This document shows positions 25,401 to 36,246 of a DNA stretch of 64,000 bases, in pieces. This DNA comes from Mercurialis annua (taxonomy: Eukaryota > Streptophyta > Magnoliopsida > Malpighiales > Euphorbiaceae), in NCBI RefSeq assembly GCF_937616625.2, contig NC_065571.1:51817651-51881650 (forward strand), read 5' to 3'. Position 1 is the stretch's first letter, and each line of letters starts with the position of its first letter. A model generated the notes under the pieces. It did not search any database. It saw nothing but the letters and a program-made list of their open reading frames with translations, and had not been told where the DNA came from. The position numbers and the translations under genes are program-made.

Positions 25401-26319
25401 TGATTGTATGTTCCTTCAACTAGTAATTAATTTGATTTTATACTTTAGATGTTTAAATCAATTAAGTATTCTGTTTGATTTAAAATTATGAAGCTGTTGG
25501 TGGAGGAAATGAACATCTTAACGACGGTTTTCTTGAAGCTTGATAATGAAAAGGTATACTATCCCAATGCTGTTTTGGCTACGAAGCCGATCTCCAATTT
25601 TTACAGAAGCCCTGATATGGGCGAAGCTATTGAATTCTCAATTGATTTTGCTACTTCAATGGAGAAGATTGGATTGCTCAAAGAAAAAATCAAGCAGTAA
25701 GTTCACTCTATATTATAGTCTTATTTCATTATGGTGATAAAATTTGATTCCTTTCATTTCGATTATAAAATTTTAATATCAAACCGACCAAAAATGCTTA
25801 TGCGGTAATCGGGTTTCGCTTCTTTTTTTTATTGCATGAAAATTTGTCATGTATACATAATTTGGACTAATAAAATATGTTAAAATGTATGCATACATAA
25901 AAAGTTTTCAAGGAAAACCAAGCTATAATCAAATGTCTAAATTAAAATCGAGTTAAATTAAATACTTTGAAAATTAGTTATTCATCTTTTATCAGTAAAT
26001 TGAATATTTTATTTTTATTTTAAGTTTGATGGTGTTTTGATTTGCCTGTAGATATCTGGAAAACAATCCCCAACATTGGTATGCTGGACATGGATTTGTG
26101 GTGAAAGAAATAGAGAATGTGAACAAATTAAAAATGGCTATATATTGTTCTCAAACTATCAACTTTCAAGACTGGCCGGTGAAGAGCGGCCGGAGGAGTG
26201 ACTTTGTTTTTGCACTCAAGACGATGCTGGAAGAATTAGAAATCAAATATTATCTTCCGCCACAACAAATTCACGTCCGCCATATTGGATCAGATGCTGC
26301 AATTGCCTCCAAATTTTGA
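22415..26319 (+). CDS. MSL10-like: MSL10-like copy B: mechanosensitive MscS-like ion channel
   Basis: Five exons, 22415-23742, 23842-23962, 25112-25405, 25494-25696 and 26052-26319, all with GT-AG boundaries and joining in frame to 737 codons, close to the length of Arabidopsis MSL10. Residues 1-160 form a charged, Ser/Arg-rich cytosolic head with possible phosphorylation sites (SRNSSMRRSLSRGS, about 95-108) and an acidic-histidine run (HVHDHDDDDDVED, about 134-146). Six membrane segments lie at about 164-184, 199-226, 246-265, 278-303, 511-528 and 535-566. The last is followed by the MscS signature HPFDVGDRCVVDG and a soluble beta domain. FFDRIQESIFHQYVLQTLSG after helix 4 and the EF-hand-like stretch encoded by exon 2 are typical of plasma-membrane group II MSL proteins. 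Known role of the family: opening under membrane tension, anion-preferring conductance and, for MSL10, N-terminal cell-death signalling. Intron 2 (23963-25111) holds a repeat array. Confidence 0.93.
24395..24690. repeat. GAAACTGTTTTTGAAAC-type tandem array in intron 2 of copy B
   Basis: Many degenerate copies of words like GAAACTGTTTTTGAAACGG and their inverses make a self-complementary array, flanked by AT-rich sequence with loosely inverse outer words (AATATTTGCAAAAATATTCC / TTGCAGATATTTTTAG). It is absent from intron 2 of copy C. It could be the core of an old foldback element spanning about 24285-24800. The short minus frame 24901-25083 has no support. Confidence 0.55.
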
Positions 26320-26486
26320 TCAAGCTGTAAATGTAGTCTCTTTTTGTTTATTTTGCTTCAATTTTGACATATATGGCTCAGGTTACCGTTGCAATAAAAT
26401 CTTGACCACTCATTTGTAAATTGAATTGGACAATATTTGACTGCTTTGATGAACTGGTTATTCCAAGAATTTGATAAGTCTAATTA

Positions 26487-27366
26487 TTTAAAAACCACCC
26501 ACGTTAATTTTTTTTTCATTTGTATCCCGACGTAAAAAAAACCGTTTGTACTCTTTTTGGGATTTTGATGCTTCACCTCTACACCAAAGAAATTTTTTTA
26601 CCTAGATCCGGTTCATGAAAAATTTAGAATTTATACAATCAGTTATTAGGGAAATGAGAAGAAAGATTTAGAAAAAAATTTAAATTAATTTTTCATTTTT
26701 AACCTATATTCTAATTAGACGCTAATGTTATTAATAGTTGAAAAACACCATTTTTTTCAAAAAAAATAAAAAAAATTATACTTTTTTATTAATTATCAAT
26801 AATTTTTTAAATTAAAAATTGTAAAAAATTAATATAAAATTAAATCGTCGCAGTCCGTCTCGCCGATAGATCTTCTCCAGGAGCAGGTCCATCAGAGAAG
26901 GAGCAACAGCTCCTTCTCATTCTCAGATAGAGAAAGAGTTGCTCGCTCCTTCCCAAATATGGAGAAAGAGCTGGCAGCAGCTCCTTTTCTATATCTGAGA
27001 AGAAGCAGCTCGCTCCTTCTCTATTTATGTGAAGGAGCGGCAGCCGCTCGTACTCCAGTGGGTCACAGTGAGTTCGTCAATCGGATAGGTTGGAAACGTT
27101 TTTTACTTTTTCAGTAAAATTAATGAAATTAATTAATTATTAAAACTTATTTGAAAGTTTTTAAATATTTTTTCAAATAAAAAAAAGGTATAACATAACC
27201 TTTCTATTTAATTGATTTTAATGTTTTTATCCTTACATTAATTCAAATGTCAAAAATTTTAATTTTAGGATAGAGGTGAATATGAAAACCCAAAAAAGGT
27301 ACAAACGGTTTTTTTTTCCTAAATTAGGATATAAATGAAAAAAAAATAACGTGGGTGGTTTTTAAG
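26487..27366. mobile_element. 880-bp foldback element between copies B and C
   Basis: The ends read TTTAAAAACCACCCACGTTA and, reversed, CTTAAAAACCACCCACGTTA, followed on both arms by T-rich sequence, CATTTGTATCC or CATTTATATCC, and AACCGTTTGTAC. It is bordered by TAATTA on both sides (26481-26486, 27367-27372), possibly part of a target duplication. A GC-richer core (about 26845-27075) has alternating GGAGC/GCTCC words such as AGGAGCAACAGCTCCTTCTC, giving nested hairpins. No gene. Confidence 0.75.
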
Positions 27367-27384
27367 TAATTAGGCCATTTAATA

Positions 27385-28800
27385 AAGTACAAACTTTCAT
27401 CCTTTATCAATTATAATTAATTTTTTTAATTTTTACGATTATGTCTAATTTGAAATTTTTCTACAATTGTGATCAAAATTTTGAATTTTATTTTTAAATT
27501 TAAATTAATATTTTTTATCAATTACGACTAAATTTCAAATTTTTGTCTCACTTCTGAAAGAATTAATATGAATGTTTAGTGCAATAGATGAAAAAAATGT
27601 AAAAATTTAGATTTATAAAATAAAATTTTAAATTTTGGTGGTAATTGACACAAAAATGAATTATTTTCAAAATACTTCATTTTAACACATATTTAAACTT
27701 TTTTACCTATTTTTTCATAAATTTTCTCTCTATTTTTATTTAAAATATAATATTAAAAATACCTTTCTAAGGTCATTTGATTCCTATAACCACAACACTC
27801 TTTCTCTCTCCATATAAATTCTCTCTTTCTCTCTAGTTTTCTCTCCCTATTAAATTTCTCTGTTCTTTTTAACTTCTCTCTCTATCAAATTTTTTCTTTT
27901 TGTCTTCTTCTTTTTCGATTGTCGCTTTCTTCCATCTCATCGTCACATGTCTTCCGGTAAATTTTCCGTCGTATTTTTTTTACTGTCTCGTTTTTCGGTT
28001 GATTTTCATCGTCGCGATTCTTCTAATGATTTTCCCGCGCCGTGTTTCTTTCGATGGATTCCTCGACGTCGTTTTTAGATATTTTGTAATTTTTTAGGTT
28101 TTTTGTGATAAATTAGATTTTTTTAAAGAGATTATTGTAGATCTTATTTTTATGTTTATAATTATTTCGTCTTTTTTTATTTTATAGATTTGTTCTTTAT
28201 TTTGATGCTATTGATTTTGTCAAAATTAATTAATTTATAGTGTATTTGTAGTATTTTAATCATGTATTTACGTTATAGTTTATTTCTGTTGTAATTATAG
28301 TGTATTTCTGATGTTTTTATGGTGTATTTGTAGTGTTTTGTGGTATACACTAAAAATACACCGTAGATACACTATTATTACACTATTAAAACATCATAGT
28401 TACAGTAAAAAACACAATAGATGCACTATAATATACCATACGTTATACTAAAAACACGATAAAAAATTAAAAAAAAACACCATAAAAAAATCTATAAAAA
28501 AAGAAAATAAATCATTTAAAAGTGAAAAAAGTATTTGTGAAATTAAAAAAGATTACAAAAGTAAGGACAAAAAAATGTAAAATTATAAATAAAATAGAAA
28601 ATAGTATAGTGTAAGAAATTCTCTCAATAAAGATTCAGATTGGACACAATTGTAATAATTAAAAAGTTTGAACATAATTGATAGAAAAAACAAAAATTTT
28701 GAATCTAAATAATAATGTGGCCTAAAATCTCTTTTCCAAATTAAAATTACTTTTTTGTGATAAATTTTCAAAAAAACACTAGTAAAATCCAATGGCCATC
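27385..28800. other. Large AT-rich inverted structure with CT-rich leader-like segment
   Basis: The outer parts are loosely inverse (ATTTTTACGATTATGTC-type words on the left, TAATTGATAGAAAAAACAAA on the right). A second inverse pair lies at about 28205-28470, where words such as AGTGTATTTGTAGT are mirrored as ACACTAAAAATACACC. A CT-rich stretch (27780-27960) looks like a plant 5' leader, and the 65-codon frame that follows (27900-28097) has no recognisable product. Possibly a decayed Mutator-like or foldback element; ends are not resolved. Confidence 0.4.
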
Positions 28801-28924
28801 TAAGTACTTTTAGCCAGAAAATACTAAAAAGAAAATTGTCACTGAAATAAAAAAAATAAAAAATTCAGTGACAATCAAAATTAATTACCCATAAAAGTTT
28901 AGATTTAAACAATATTAAAACCTA

Positions 28925-29229
28925 CATTATTTACTCCCCCCCTGGAAAAGCCCGCTCAAGAAAAATACAAATATATAAGAGGATTCATGGATGGATCTCT
29001 GAACCTACCAACAAGTTGGCACACGATTTCAAGATACAGGCACCGATACCCAAAGATACTCGCTGCTCCCTTTACACATCTTCTTCAAGAAAAACAAAAT
29101 GGCTCTTGTAATCTTGTTTATTTTATTATGCATTAGCACGTGATTTATATTTCCCCAGTCACTTAAACACTACCATCACTGAGCTCTTGCTTTTCATTTT
29201 CTAGTTCTGTTTACATCTTTGAAAGAAGC
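28925..29229 (+). promoter_or_regulatory. Upstream region of MSL copy C, conserved with copy B
   Basis: This matches 22080-22260 in front of copy B for about 175 bp and then diverges in the last 100 bp before the start. A TATA-like word AAATATATAAGA is present at about 28969-28980; copy B has the weaker AAATAAGTAAGA at the same place. Confidence 0.6.
28987..29136 (+). other. Candidate upstream open reading frame of copy C (49 codons)
   Basis: The frame starts MDGSLNLPTSWHTISRYRHR and continues YPKILAAPFTHLLQE, ending at a TAG 93 bases before the main start. It aligns with the frame of copy B at 22141-22302 through residue 36, with a two-codon length difference that preserves frame, then diverges. 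Same caveats as for copy B. Confidence 0.35.
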
Positions 29230-32200
29230 ATGTCAGAGAATAGAACAGCCCCTAGAGAACTGCTGATAACAGTCCCAGGCGATGGTTACCTGAGTGACTC
29301 AGCTTGTGAGTTAGCAAAAATGAGTCCGAGGTGCGGCCCGAGCCCCGGTAAGCCCCCAAAAATTCCAGTTTCTGGTGAAACTCTCACGCGAAGAAGGTCT
29401 CTGGCTAGGTCAATGTATTCGAAACCTAGATCAAGATTTGGAGAACAGCCACTTCTTGTTGATGCTTCTATACTGGAAGAGGATAATTTAGCTAATATTG
29501 AAGAGCACATTTCAAGAAATTCGTCTATGAGGAGGTCATTGAGCAGAGGATCACATAATAGCAAATCTGGTTATTCTGTTATTCGGACAAACTCCATCGC
29601 TCATAAAACAGCTCTAGGACTGTCTGGTCATGTACATGACCATGACGATGACGATGACGTGGAGGATGTTGTCAAGAAAGTTCGATCTTTCAAAGAAAAG
29701 AAAAAGAAACTAGGTTTTAAAGCTGTTATGCAGTGGATTGTATTTCTTAGCCTCTTGAGTTTATTGGTGGTGAGCTTGAAAGTTGAGAAAATGAAGGAAT
29801 ATATGATCTGGGGCTTAGAGCTTTGGAAATGGTGTGTTCTTGTGCTGGTAATTTTCTCTGGAATGATGGTTACTACTTGGTTTATGAATTTCATTGTTTT
29901 CTTGATCGAAAGGAATTATTTACTGCGAAAAAAAGTTCTATATTTCGTTTACGGATTGAAAAAGAGTGTTCAAGTGTTCGTTTGGATCGGTTTGAATCTT
30001 CTTGCTTGGGGACTTTTATTTGATTGCAAAACTGAAAGATCCAAGAAAGCTAAAAAGTTTCTACACTGCGTAACTTGGACTCTTGCTTCGCTTCTCATCG
30101 GATCATTTTTGTGGATGATCAAGACTTTATTATTAAAGACTTTAGCCTGTAGTTTTCACGTAAACACGTTCTTCGACAGAATTCAAGAATCCATCTTTCA
30201 CCAGTACGTTTTGCAGACACTTTCAGGGCCTCCGCTTATAGAAGAGGCCGAGAAAATTGGAAAATCGACTAGCACGGGTCAACTCAGTTTTCGGAGCACG
30301 AAAAGAAGTAAAAAGAACGAGAAAAAAGTGATTGATATGGAGAAACTGTATACAATGAAGCAAGAAAAAGTTTCAGCTGGTACTATGAAAGCTTTGGTGG
30401 ATGCAATCACTAATTCGAGGCTGTGTACACTTTCTGATGCATTGGAAGAGAGTGTTAATGGAAGGAATAAAAAAACTTATGATAGTGAGATTCACAATGA
30501 GATGGAGGCGATTGCTGCTGCATATCATATTTTCAATAATGTTGCTAAGCCTGGTTCGAAGTAAGTAAAATTTATTATTCTGAATGATTGATTACTATGT
30601 TTCTGTACTTATAATTCTGTGTTTGATTTTTAAATAGGTACATTGATGAAGAGGACCTTCTAAGGTTTATGATTAGGGAAGAGGTGGATCTTGTTTTCCC
30701 ACTCTTTGAACCTTCTGAGAATGGACAAATTGAGAGGAAATCTCTCACAAATTGGGTGGTAATTATTCCATTTTTCTTAGCTCCAACTATGAGTATTGAT
30801 TGTGCTTTTTTATGTCAAAATTATTACAAGTTAATGTGAATTTTCCTCTAACATATATAACATGTGATATAATTGGATTAAACAATAAATGTCATATTAA
30901 TTGATATAAAAATTATTTAACTCATTAAGCAAGTCATACAATCATAGAAAGTTTATAAACTCGCATGATAAACTATGTCTCGCAAAAGAAAAAATCGCTT
31001 CATCCATCCCATACCCTACGTACCGAGAGATTCTTAGGTAGACTTAGTCCACCACATCATTCGTGGACTAGCCTATCACATAATGACACATCATTAAAAT
31101 GATGGCAATCTTGTGAATTCGTTTATTACTTATTTACATATTTGAATAGTAATATTACAAGATTGTCATCATTTTAATGACGTGTCATTATGCGATAGGC
31201 TTAGTCCACGGATGACGTGGTGGACTGGGTCTACTTAAAAATTTCTCCTACGTACCACTACTATTCTTCTTTCCTTTTTTCTTTTTGTTTTTTACTCTCA
31301 TTTTTCCAGTAAGATTATTTAGTTGCACTTCCCTTCGTTATATTCCGCCTATTTTTTTTTATTTAACTATGCTTCTATACATTTCTACATTATATTAAAA
31401 TTGAAATGTTAATGTATGCGATGAAACGTATTTAGAATAGGCAAAAAGATTTTTTTCTATCTGTAAACGCTGATGATTTTGTCAAATATATGTCCCTGAA
31501 AGATTGAATCCGTCAATTTCTAAATTGGAACAAATATATCCAAAACGTATCTAGTCCAACATGATTTGCTTGTATGTATTTGTTTGATTGGTCCAAGTAG
31601 GAAAAAGAAACTCTACAACTTTGATTGAATTAAAATATGGATAAAATTATCCTAATTTGTAAAATTGATAGATCATCAAAATGATAGAAAAAATCATTTT
31701 ATCTTTTAAATATTTTCAAATTCTAACATAAGTTTATGCGCATCATAACTCCAAATAAGTGATTATGTTCTTGTTTTATCAGGTCAAGGTTTACAACGGT
31801 CGGAAAGCACTTGCACATGCTTTATGTGATACCAAGACTGCAGTGAAACAGCTGAACAAAGTTGTGTTGGGAGTTCTGATAATTGTGACTACTTTTATTT
31901 GGATTCTGTTGCTTGAAATTGCAGATTCAAAATCGCTTTGGTACATCGCCACACAACTTCTAGTGATCGCCTTTATGATGAAAAATACATGTACAACCGT
32001 ATTTGAAGCTCTAATGTTTGTTTTCGTGACACATCCATTCGACGTTGGTGATCGTTGTGTTGTCGATGGAGCGATCGTATGTCATTTTATTTGATTTTTT
32101 AGTTGTTTAAATTGATTTAGTTTTCAGATAGAGAGATTATACATACCTTGACGGACTCTGTTTGATTTGAAATTCTGACAGTTGTTGGTGGAGGAAATGA

Positions 32201-32981
32201 ACATCTTAACGACAGTTTTTTTGAAGCTTGATAATGAAAAGGTATACTATCCGAATGCTGTTTTGGCTAAGAAGCCGGTCTCCAATTTTTACAGAAGCCC
32301 TGACATGGGCGAAGCTATTGAATTTTCTATTGATTTTGCAACTTCAATGGAGAAAATTGGACTGCTCAAAGATAAAATCAAGCAGTAAGTTCATTCTACC
32401 TTTTATGGAATAATTAATTTTCAGGGTATTTATATTATCTCTTATTTCATTTTGGTTATGAAATTTTAAATTTATTTTTACGGAAGGTTTCTGACGAAAA
32501 ATGTTTACATGGCAACCGACTTTTATTTTTTTGTTTATCTGAAAACTTATTACGTATACATAATTTACCTAATAAATTTCAAGTTGAAATGTATGCATAC
32601 GCGATTAATTTTGAGCCCAATTTATGCAGAGGTGACGTAAATTTTAATTTTTATCTATATGACAAGATTTTTATCTATATGACGTAAATTTTAATTTCTT
32701 GATTTGCCTATAGGTACCTGGAAAACAATCCCCAACACTGGTACGCTGGGCATGGATTTGTGGTGAAAGAAATAGAGAATGTGAACAAATTAAAAATGGC
32801 TGTGTATTGTTCACAAACAATCAACTTTCAAGACTGGCCAGTGAAGAGCGGCCGAAGGAGTGACTTTGTTTTTGCTCTCAAGACGATGCTCGAAGAATTA
32901 GAAATCAAATATTATCTTCCGCCGCAACAAATTCATGTCCGCCGTATTGGATCAGATTCTACAATTGCCTCCAAATTTTGA
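29230..32981 (+). CDS. MSL10-like: MSL10-like copy C: mechanosensitive MscS-like ion channel
   Basis: Five exons, 29230-30560, 30638-30758, 31783-32076, 32182-32384 and 32714-32981, with exon phases identical to copy B; I calculate 738 codons of product. The head has the same motifs (GDGYLSDS near 17, SRNSSMRRSLSRGS, HVHDHDDDDDVED), six membrane helices, the EF-hand-like exon 2 segment (LFEPSENGQIERKSLTNWV), pore helix and signature HPFDVGDRCVVDG, and C terminus SDSTIASKF. One residue is gained versus B in the variable loop near 412 (GRNKKTYDSE). Start is the ATG aligned with copy B; nothing upstream is in frame and conserved. The gene lies 2.9 kb downstream of copy B in the same orientation and includes the same promoter block, so the duplication was of the whole gene. 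A MITE sits in intron 2. Expected function is tension-gated ion release at the plasma membrane. Confidence 0.93.
31025..31247. mobile_element. Mutator-like MITE in intron 2 of copy C
   Basis: The 223-bp element is almost entirely two inverted arms: the left begins GAGAGATTCTTAGGTAGAC, the right reversed begins GAGAAATTTTTAAGTAGAC, and both carry GTCCACCAC and AATGACAC.TCATTAAAATGAT. The 9-bp target duplication CTACGTACC is exact at 31016-31024 and 31248-31256. Copies A and B lack it, so insertion followed the duplication. Confidence 0.92.
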
Positions 32982-33291
32982 TCTCTAGCTCAGATTACCA
33001 ATGCAAAAAAATCCTGACCGGTCAGTTTGTAACTTAGCTAGACAATTGACTACTGCTGGTGAATCTTTTATCCGATAGCCGCAGAGTATTTGATAATTTG
33101 TTCTAATTTGTTCAAAAAAAACAAATCCTTTTATTCTAATTAATAGGGAATAAAATTTATTTCAACTCAAAAAAATTATTTTTTCTTGTTTGAATTCACC
33201 TAAATTGCATTGGTTTGAAATTTATGTTTTCATTATATATGAAGATTTTCCATAAAGCTCGACTTGCAAAAGCTATAGCCTATAGGCTATA

Positions 33292-33511
33292 GGCTATGTT
33301 TGGTTCATGGAATTGAATAATATGGAATAGAATAGTCATTCCATAAAAAATGGAATAGCCATTCTTTAGTTTTTGAGAGGAGTACTTATTCCACAAAATC
33401 ATGGAATAGCAATTCCGTGGAATACCTATTCCGTGAACCAAAGTAAAGAATTTTCATTCTATACGGAATAGCTATTCCATTCCGCACCTATTCCATGAAC
33501 CAAACATGGCC
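33292..33511. mobile_element. MITE of the GGCCATGTTTGGTTC type
   Basis: Ends are GGCTATGTTTGGTTCATGG and, reversed, GGCCATGTTTGGTTCATGG; the interior repeats GGAATAG/CTATTCC words. This terminal sequence is common among plant PIF/Harbinger-like or hAT-like MITEs. The target duplication is not clear, so the superfamily is left open. Confidence 0.75.
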
Positions 33512-33559
33512 AAAGGTGTAAAGGAGGCACTAAGTTGACACTGATTCTACGGAGTTGAT

Positions 33560-33715
33560 TACTAGTGTTAGGGAACATCACAATGAAGTTTCTGATTTTA
33601 TTTTGATTTTGATTGATGATATTCAATCTCATTTAGATGAGTTACTCAATGTTACTTTTATTTTGTGTATTGACCAGCGAACAAGGTGGATGCCGTAGCT
33701 AGGAGAAATTCTTGT
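33560..33715 (+). pseudogene. LINE / RNase H-like (RVT_3) remnant
   Basis: One frame reads NEVSDFILILIDDIQSHLDE then LLNVTFI, and after a single frameshift ANKVDAVARRNSC. This matches the end of plant LINE-associated RNase H domains (SDFG..IDDI..LL....N..F...R..NKVADAVAR). Surrounding sequence to 34080 shows no other coding match. Confidence 0.6.
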
Positions 33716-34605
33716 ATAATCTAGTTCGACACGTAAGATTATGGACTATTTCTCCTTATCAAGAGCATGTTTTATATTCTAACCTTTGTGAATGAGATGG
33801 TTCTCCTCTTGCGTTTATCTGCAATGTTCTGGTAAATGATCATTGATATAAATGAATTTTCAAAAGGAAAAAGATGCATGTATTAGAATTGTGTCTGTAA
33901 TAGTAAAATTTTATTGTCCAAAACACATGAAATTGGTGTGTCCATACGTAAGAAAAATGGTGGAACATGAGAGATACCAAAATCATATTGTATGCAAGTA
34001 GTATATAATGCAGAGAATAAAAATACAAGTATATATAGACTAACTAACTTAATGATAAGTATTCTTTTGGTTATTCTATACTAAATCATTTTACTGTTTC
34101 AGAAACTTCAAATTCAAACAAGTGTGAATCTGTTGAAGATACTATTGAGTTATGATTCATATTTGCTAATTGGTTTTCTATTAAAATTAAGATTAGAAGT
34201 CTAATTTTTTAATGGATTAGAACTTAAATTGTATCTTAAAGGTTCATTATAAATACTAGTGATAATAACCTTATTGTAAACTCACTACAAATATATAGAA
34301 TAAAATTCTCTCTCTATCCTTGGTGTCACATTGATCGAATCCCGTAAAATCTTATGTGATTGTTTTTTCTCTCACTACCACATAAGTCACTTTCAGCAAC
34401 ACCAGACAAGTGTTGCTGTATGTACAAAAATTGTTGCCTTAGGTCTATTGCAACGCTTTTCAATCAGCTACATTTGCGGCCGCTACAATAGGTTTTGATA
34501 GCTATTGCAACAGTTTTTTTATACTATTGTAATAGAAATAAAATCGCTGCAATTTTTAACAAAAGCAACGGACTCAAACATCTACTGTAACAGTTTTGTA
34601 ATGCA

Positions 34606-34812
34606 TTTTAGGCAACATTTATTTTCTTAAGGCAACGATTTGTATAGTACTTTAGGCAACATTTATTTTCATAAGGCAACAATTTGTATAGTACTTTAGG
34701 TAACACTTATTTTTATAAGGCAGCGATTTATATAATACTTTAGACAACACTTTTTATAAGGCAACAATTTATATAGTACTTTAAGCAACACTTATTTTTA
34801 TAAGGCAACGAT
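34606..34812. repeat. Subterminal tandem repeat of the CACTA element
   Basis: About five copies of a roughly 44-bp unit of the form TTTAGGCAACATTTATTTTC then ATAAGGCAACAATTTGTATA are seen. Each contains two GGCAAC words, probably transposase-binding sites. Confidence 0.8.
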
Positions 34813-35045
34813 TCCACCCACTACATTACAAAACGGAAAATATTTTATCCATTACATCACGAAAATATTCCATCCATTATATCGCAACAAATTCCATCTA
34901 TTCCATCCATTACATCACAAAAAAAATATTCACCAAAATTAAAAAATGGAAAATATTCCATCAAAAATAACGATATTCAAAATCACAAAACATTGAATGT
35001 CTTTTCTGCTACAGAATCATTTTCCACAAATATCTTCATGAAATC

Positions 35046-35234
35046 CTACAAAATCACATAAAAGATAATATTCAGAATATACAAACAGAATATATAATGA
35101 GAGAAATGTGCAAAAGAACAAGTACTTAACTGAAAGAGCTGTCCGTTTGAATTACTTTCACCCCTAGTGTTTTCCTCTTTACTCGCGGTATCTTCAGCTC
35201 CGTCATCTTTTCCTAGCATTACATTTTTTATCAT
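35046..35234 (-). other. Short acidic open frame in the CACTA element, unrecognised
   Basis: 62 codons beginning MIKNVMLGKDDGAEDTASKE and ending in a hydrophobic run read from AT-rich sequence. The first half looks coding-like; the second is probably intron or non-coding read-through. No family recognised. Confidence 0.2.
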
Positions 35235-35519
35235 TTCTTAACCAGTCTTCCCAGGTTTTAGAGCCACCAGCTTGGTTAAAAAGTTCACCTGCACTAATAA
35301 GATACATAATCATGGCACTGAAAACAAATCACTACTAACAATTATTAACATTGCATAAAACTGTAAGGAATGCTATTTAGAAAATTGAATTCATATGTTC
35401 AATGAATAGATGGAATGACTACTGACTAAAAAGTAACAAGTTCAAAGCTACTGCTGAACTAAGTATCCGACAACAAGAGTCAGATCATGTAACAATGCAG
35501 TATCTATGTTATATGTACC

Positions 35520-35687
35520 TCCAGTAGATCATCTGTTTAGTTGGCTATCTCATTTAGATTTTCCTCTAGAATGTGAATTGGTTCTATTTTTACTAGCAAA
35601 GGCACTACCGCCGACAGCAACTCTCCATCGCAGTTCATGCCTGCTTTATTTCTCAGGAATTCTGCAAAGCAAGCCAACCACTTGAAC
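35520..35687 (-). pseudogene. Exon-like fragment beginning VQ inside the CACTA element
   Basis: On the minus strand a good acceptor (CTCATTTTCAG) is followed at 35687 by GTTCAA, i.e. Val-Gln, which is exactly how the next MYB-CC exon starts after LHEQ(L/I)E. The frame then stops after about ten codons (PEK stop). In another frame a run GMNCDGELLSAVVPLLVKIE is open across 35530-35640 without a recognisable family. I infer a decayed or chimeric captured exon. Confidence 0.35.
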
Positions 35688-36090
35688 CTGAAAATGAGAT
35701 GCATTCCGTACTTTAATGGATCATGTTTCCCTTTGCTTTAAGCAAGTATAAGTCAAATATCTAGCAAATTAAGCAAGTATGAGTCAAATAAGAATAACAA
35801 AACTAAGGTCTCTGGTTTTGAATTAATAGGAGATGGAAAGAGGCCTACTAATTTAGATATAAAAGTCTCATAATTCTTTGAGATAAATCCCTAAAACAGT
35901 TAATGGCTCAAAAGAGTTATCATTATGATATTAATCTGGTAATTCATCATCAAGGAACATTAAAATAAGTATTTTCCTTGTTCTTATATTCTCAGCTGTA
36001 AATGTCTCTACGCCAGAGAATTACATACTTAATTGGATTGGTATTCTTCATTCCTTAATGAAATTAAGTTTCTTACTTAACTAATCCTAC

Positions 36091-36150
36091 CTCAATCTGT
36101 TCATGAAGTTTTCTCTGCACTTCCTTTTTCATTTCAAGAGGCTGAGCAAT
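36091..36150 (-). pseudogene. Captured exon of a MYB-CC (PHR/PHL-type) transcription factor
   Basis: The minus strand has an acceptor-like TTTCAG, then codons for IAQPLEMKKEVQRKLHEQIE, then a GT donor. This is the coiled-coil LHEQLE motif that defines the MYB-CC family (pattern EAL.MQMEVQ.(K/R)LHEQ(L/I)E), with the intron at the position used in real MYB-CC genes, in phase 0. The MYB DNA-binding exons are not seen upstream on that strand, so only the coiled-coil exon, and possibly the start of the next, was captured. Only 20 residues are compared, so the family call rests on motif density plus splice position. Confidence 0.6.
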
Positions 36151-36246
36151 CTGAAAGCTTCTGTTCAACACCACAACACATTCAATTTTTATCAGTCTAA
36201 GAGCTTTTCTTTTATAATAACAATTAAAACGCATAATTTTTAAGCA

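Noticed and set aside
25120..25419. Minus-strand frame over copy B exon 3
   Set aside because: Shadow of the real exon on the other strand; the same holds for 29286-29564, 29628-29894 and 22945-23208.
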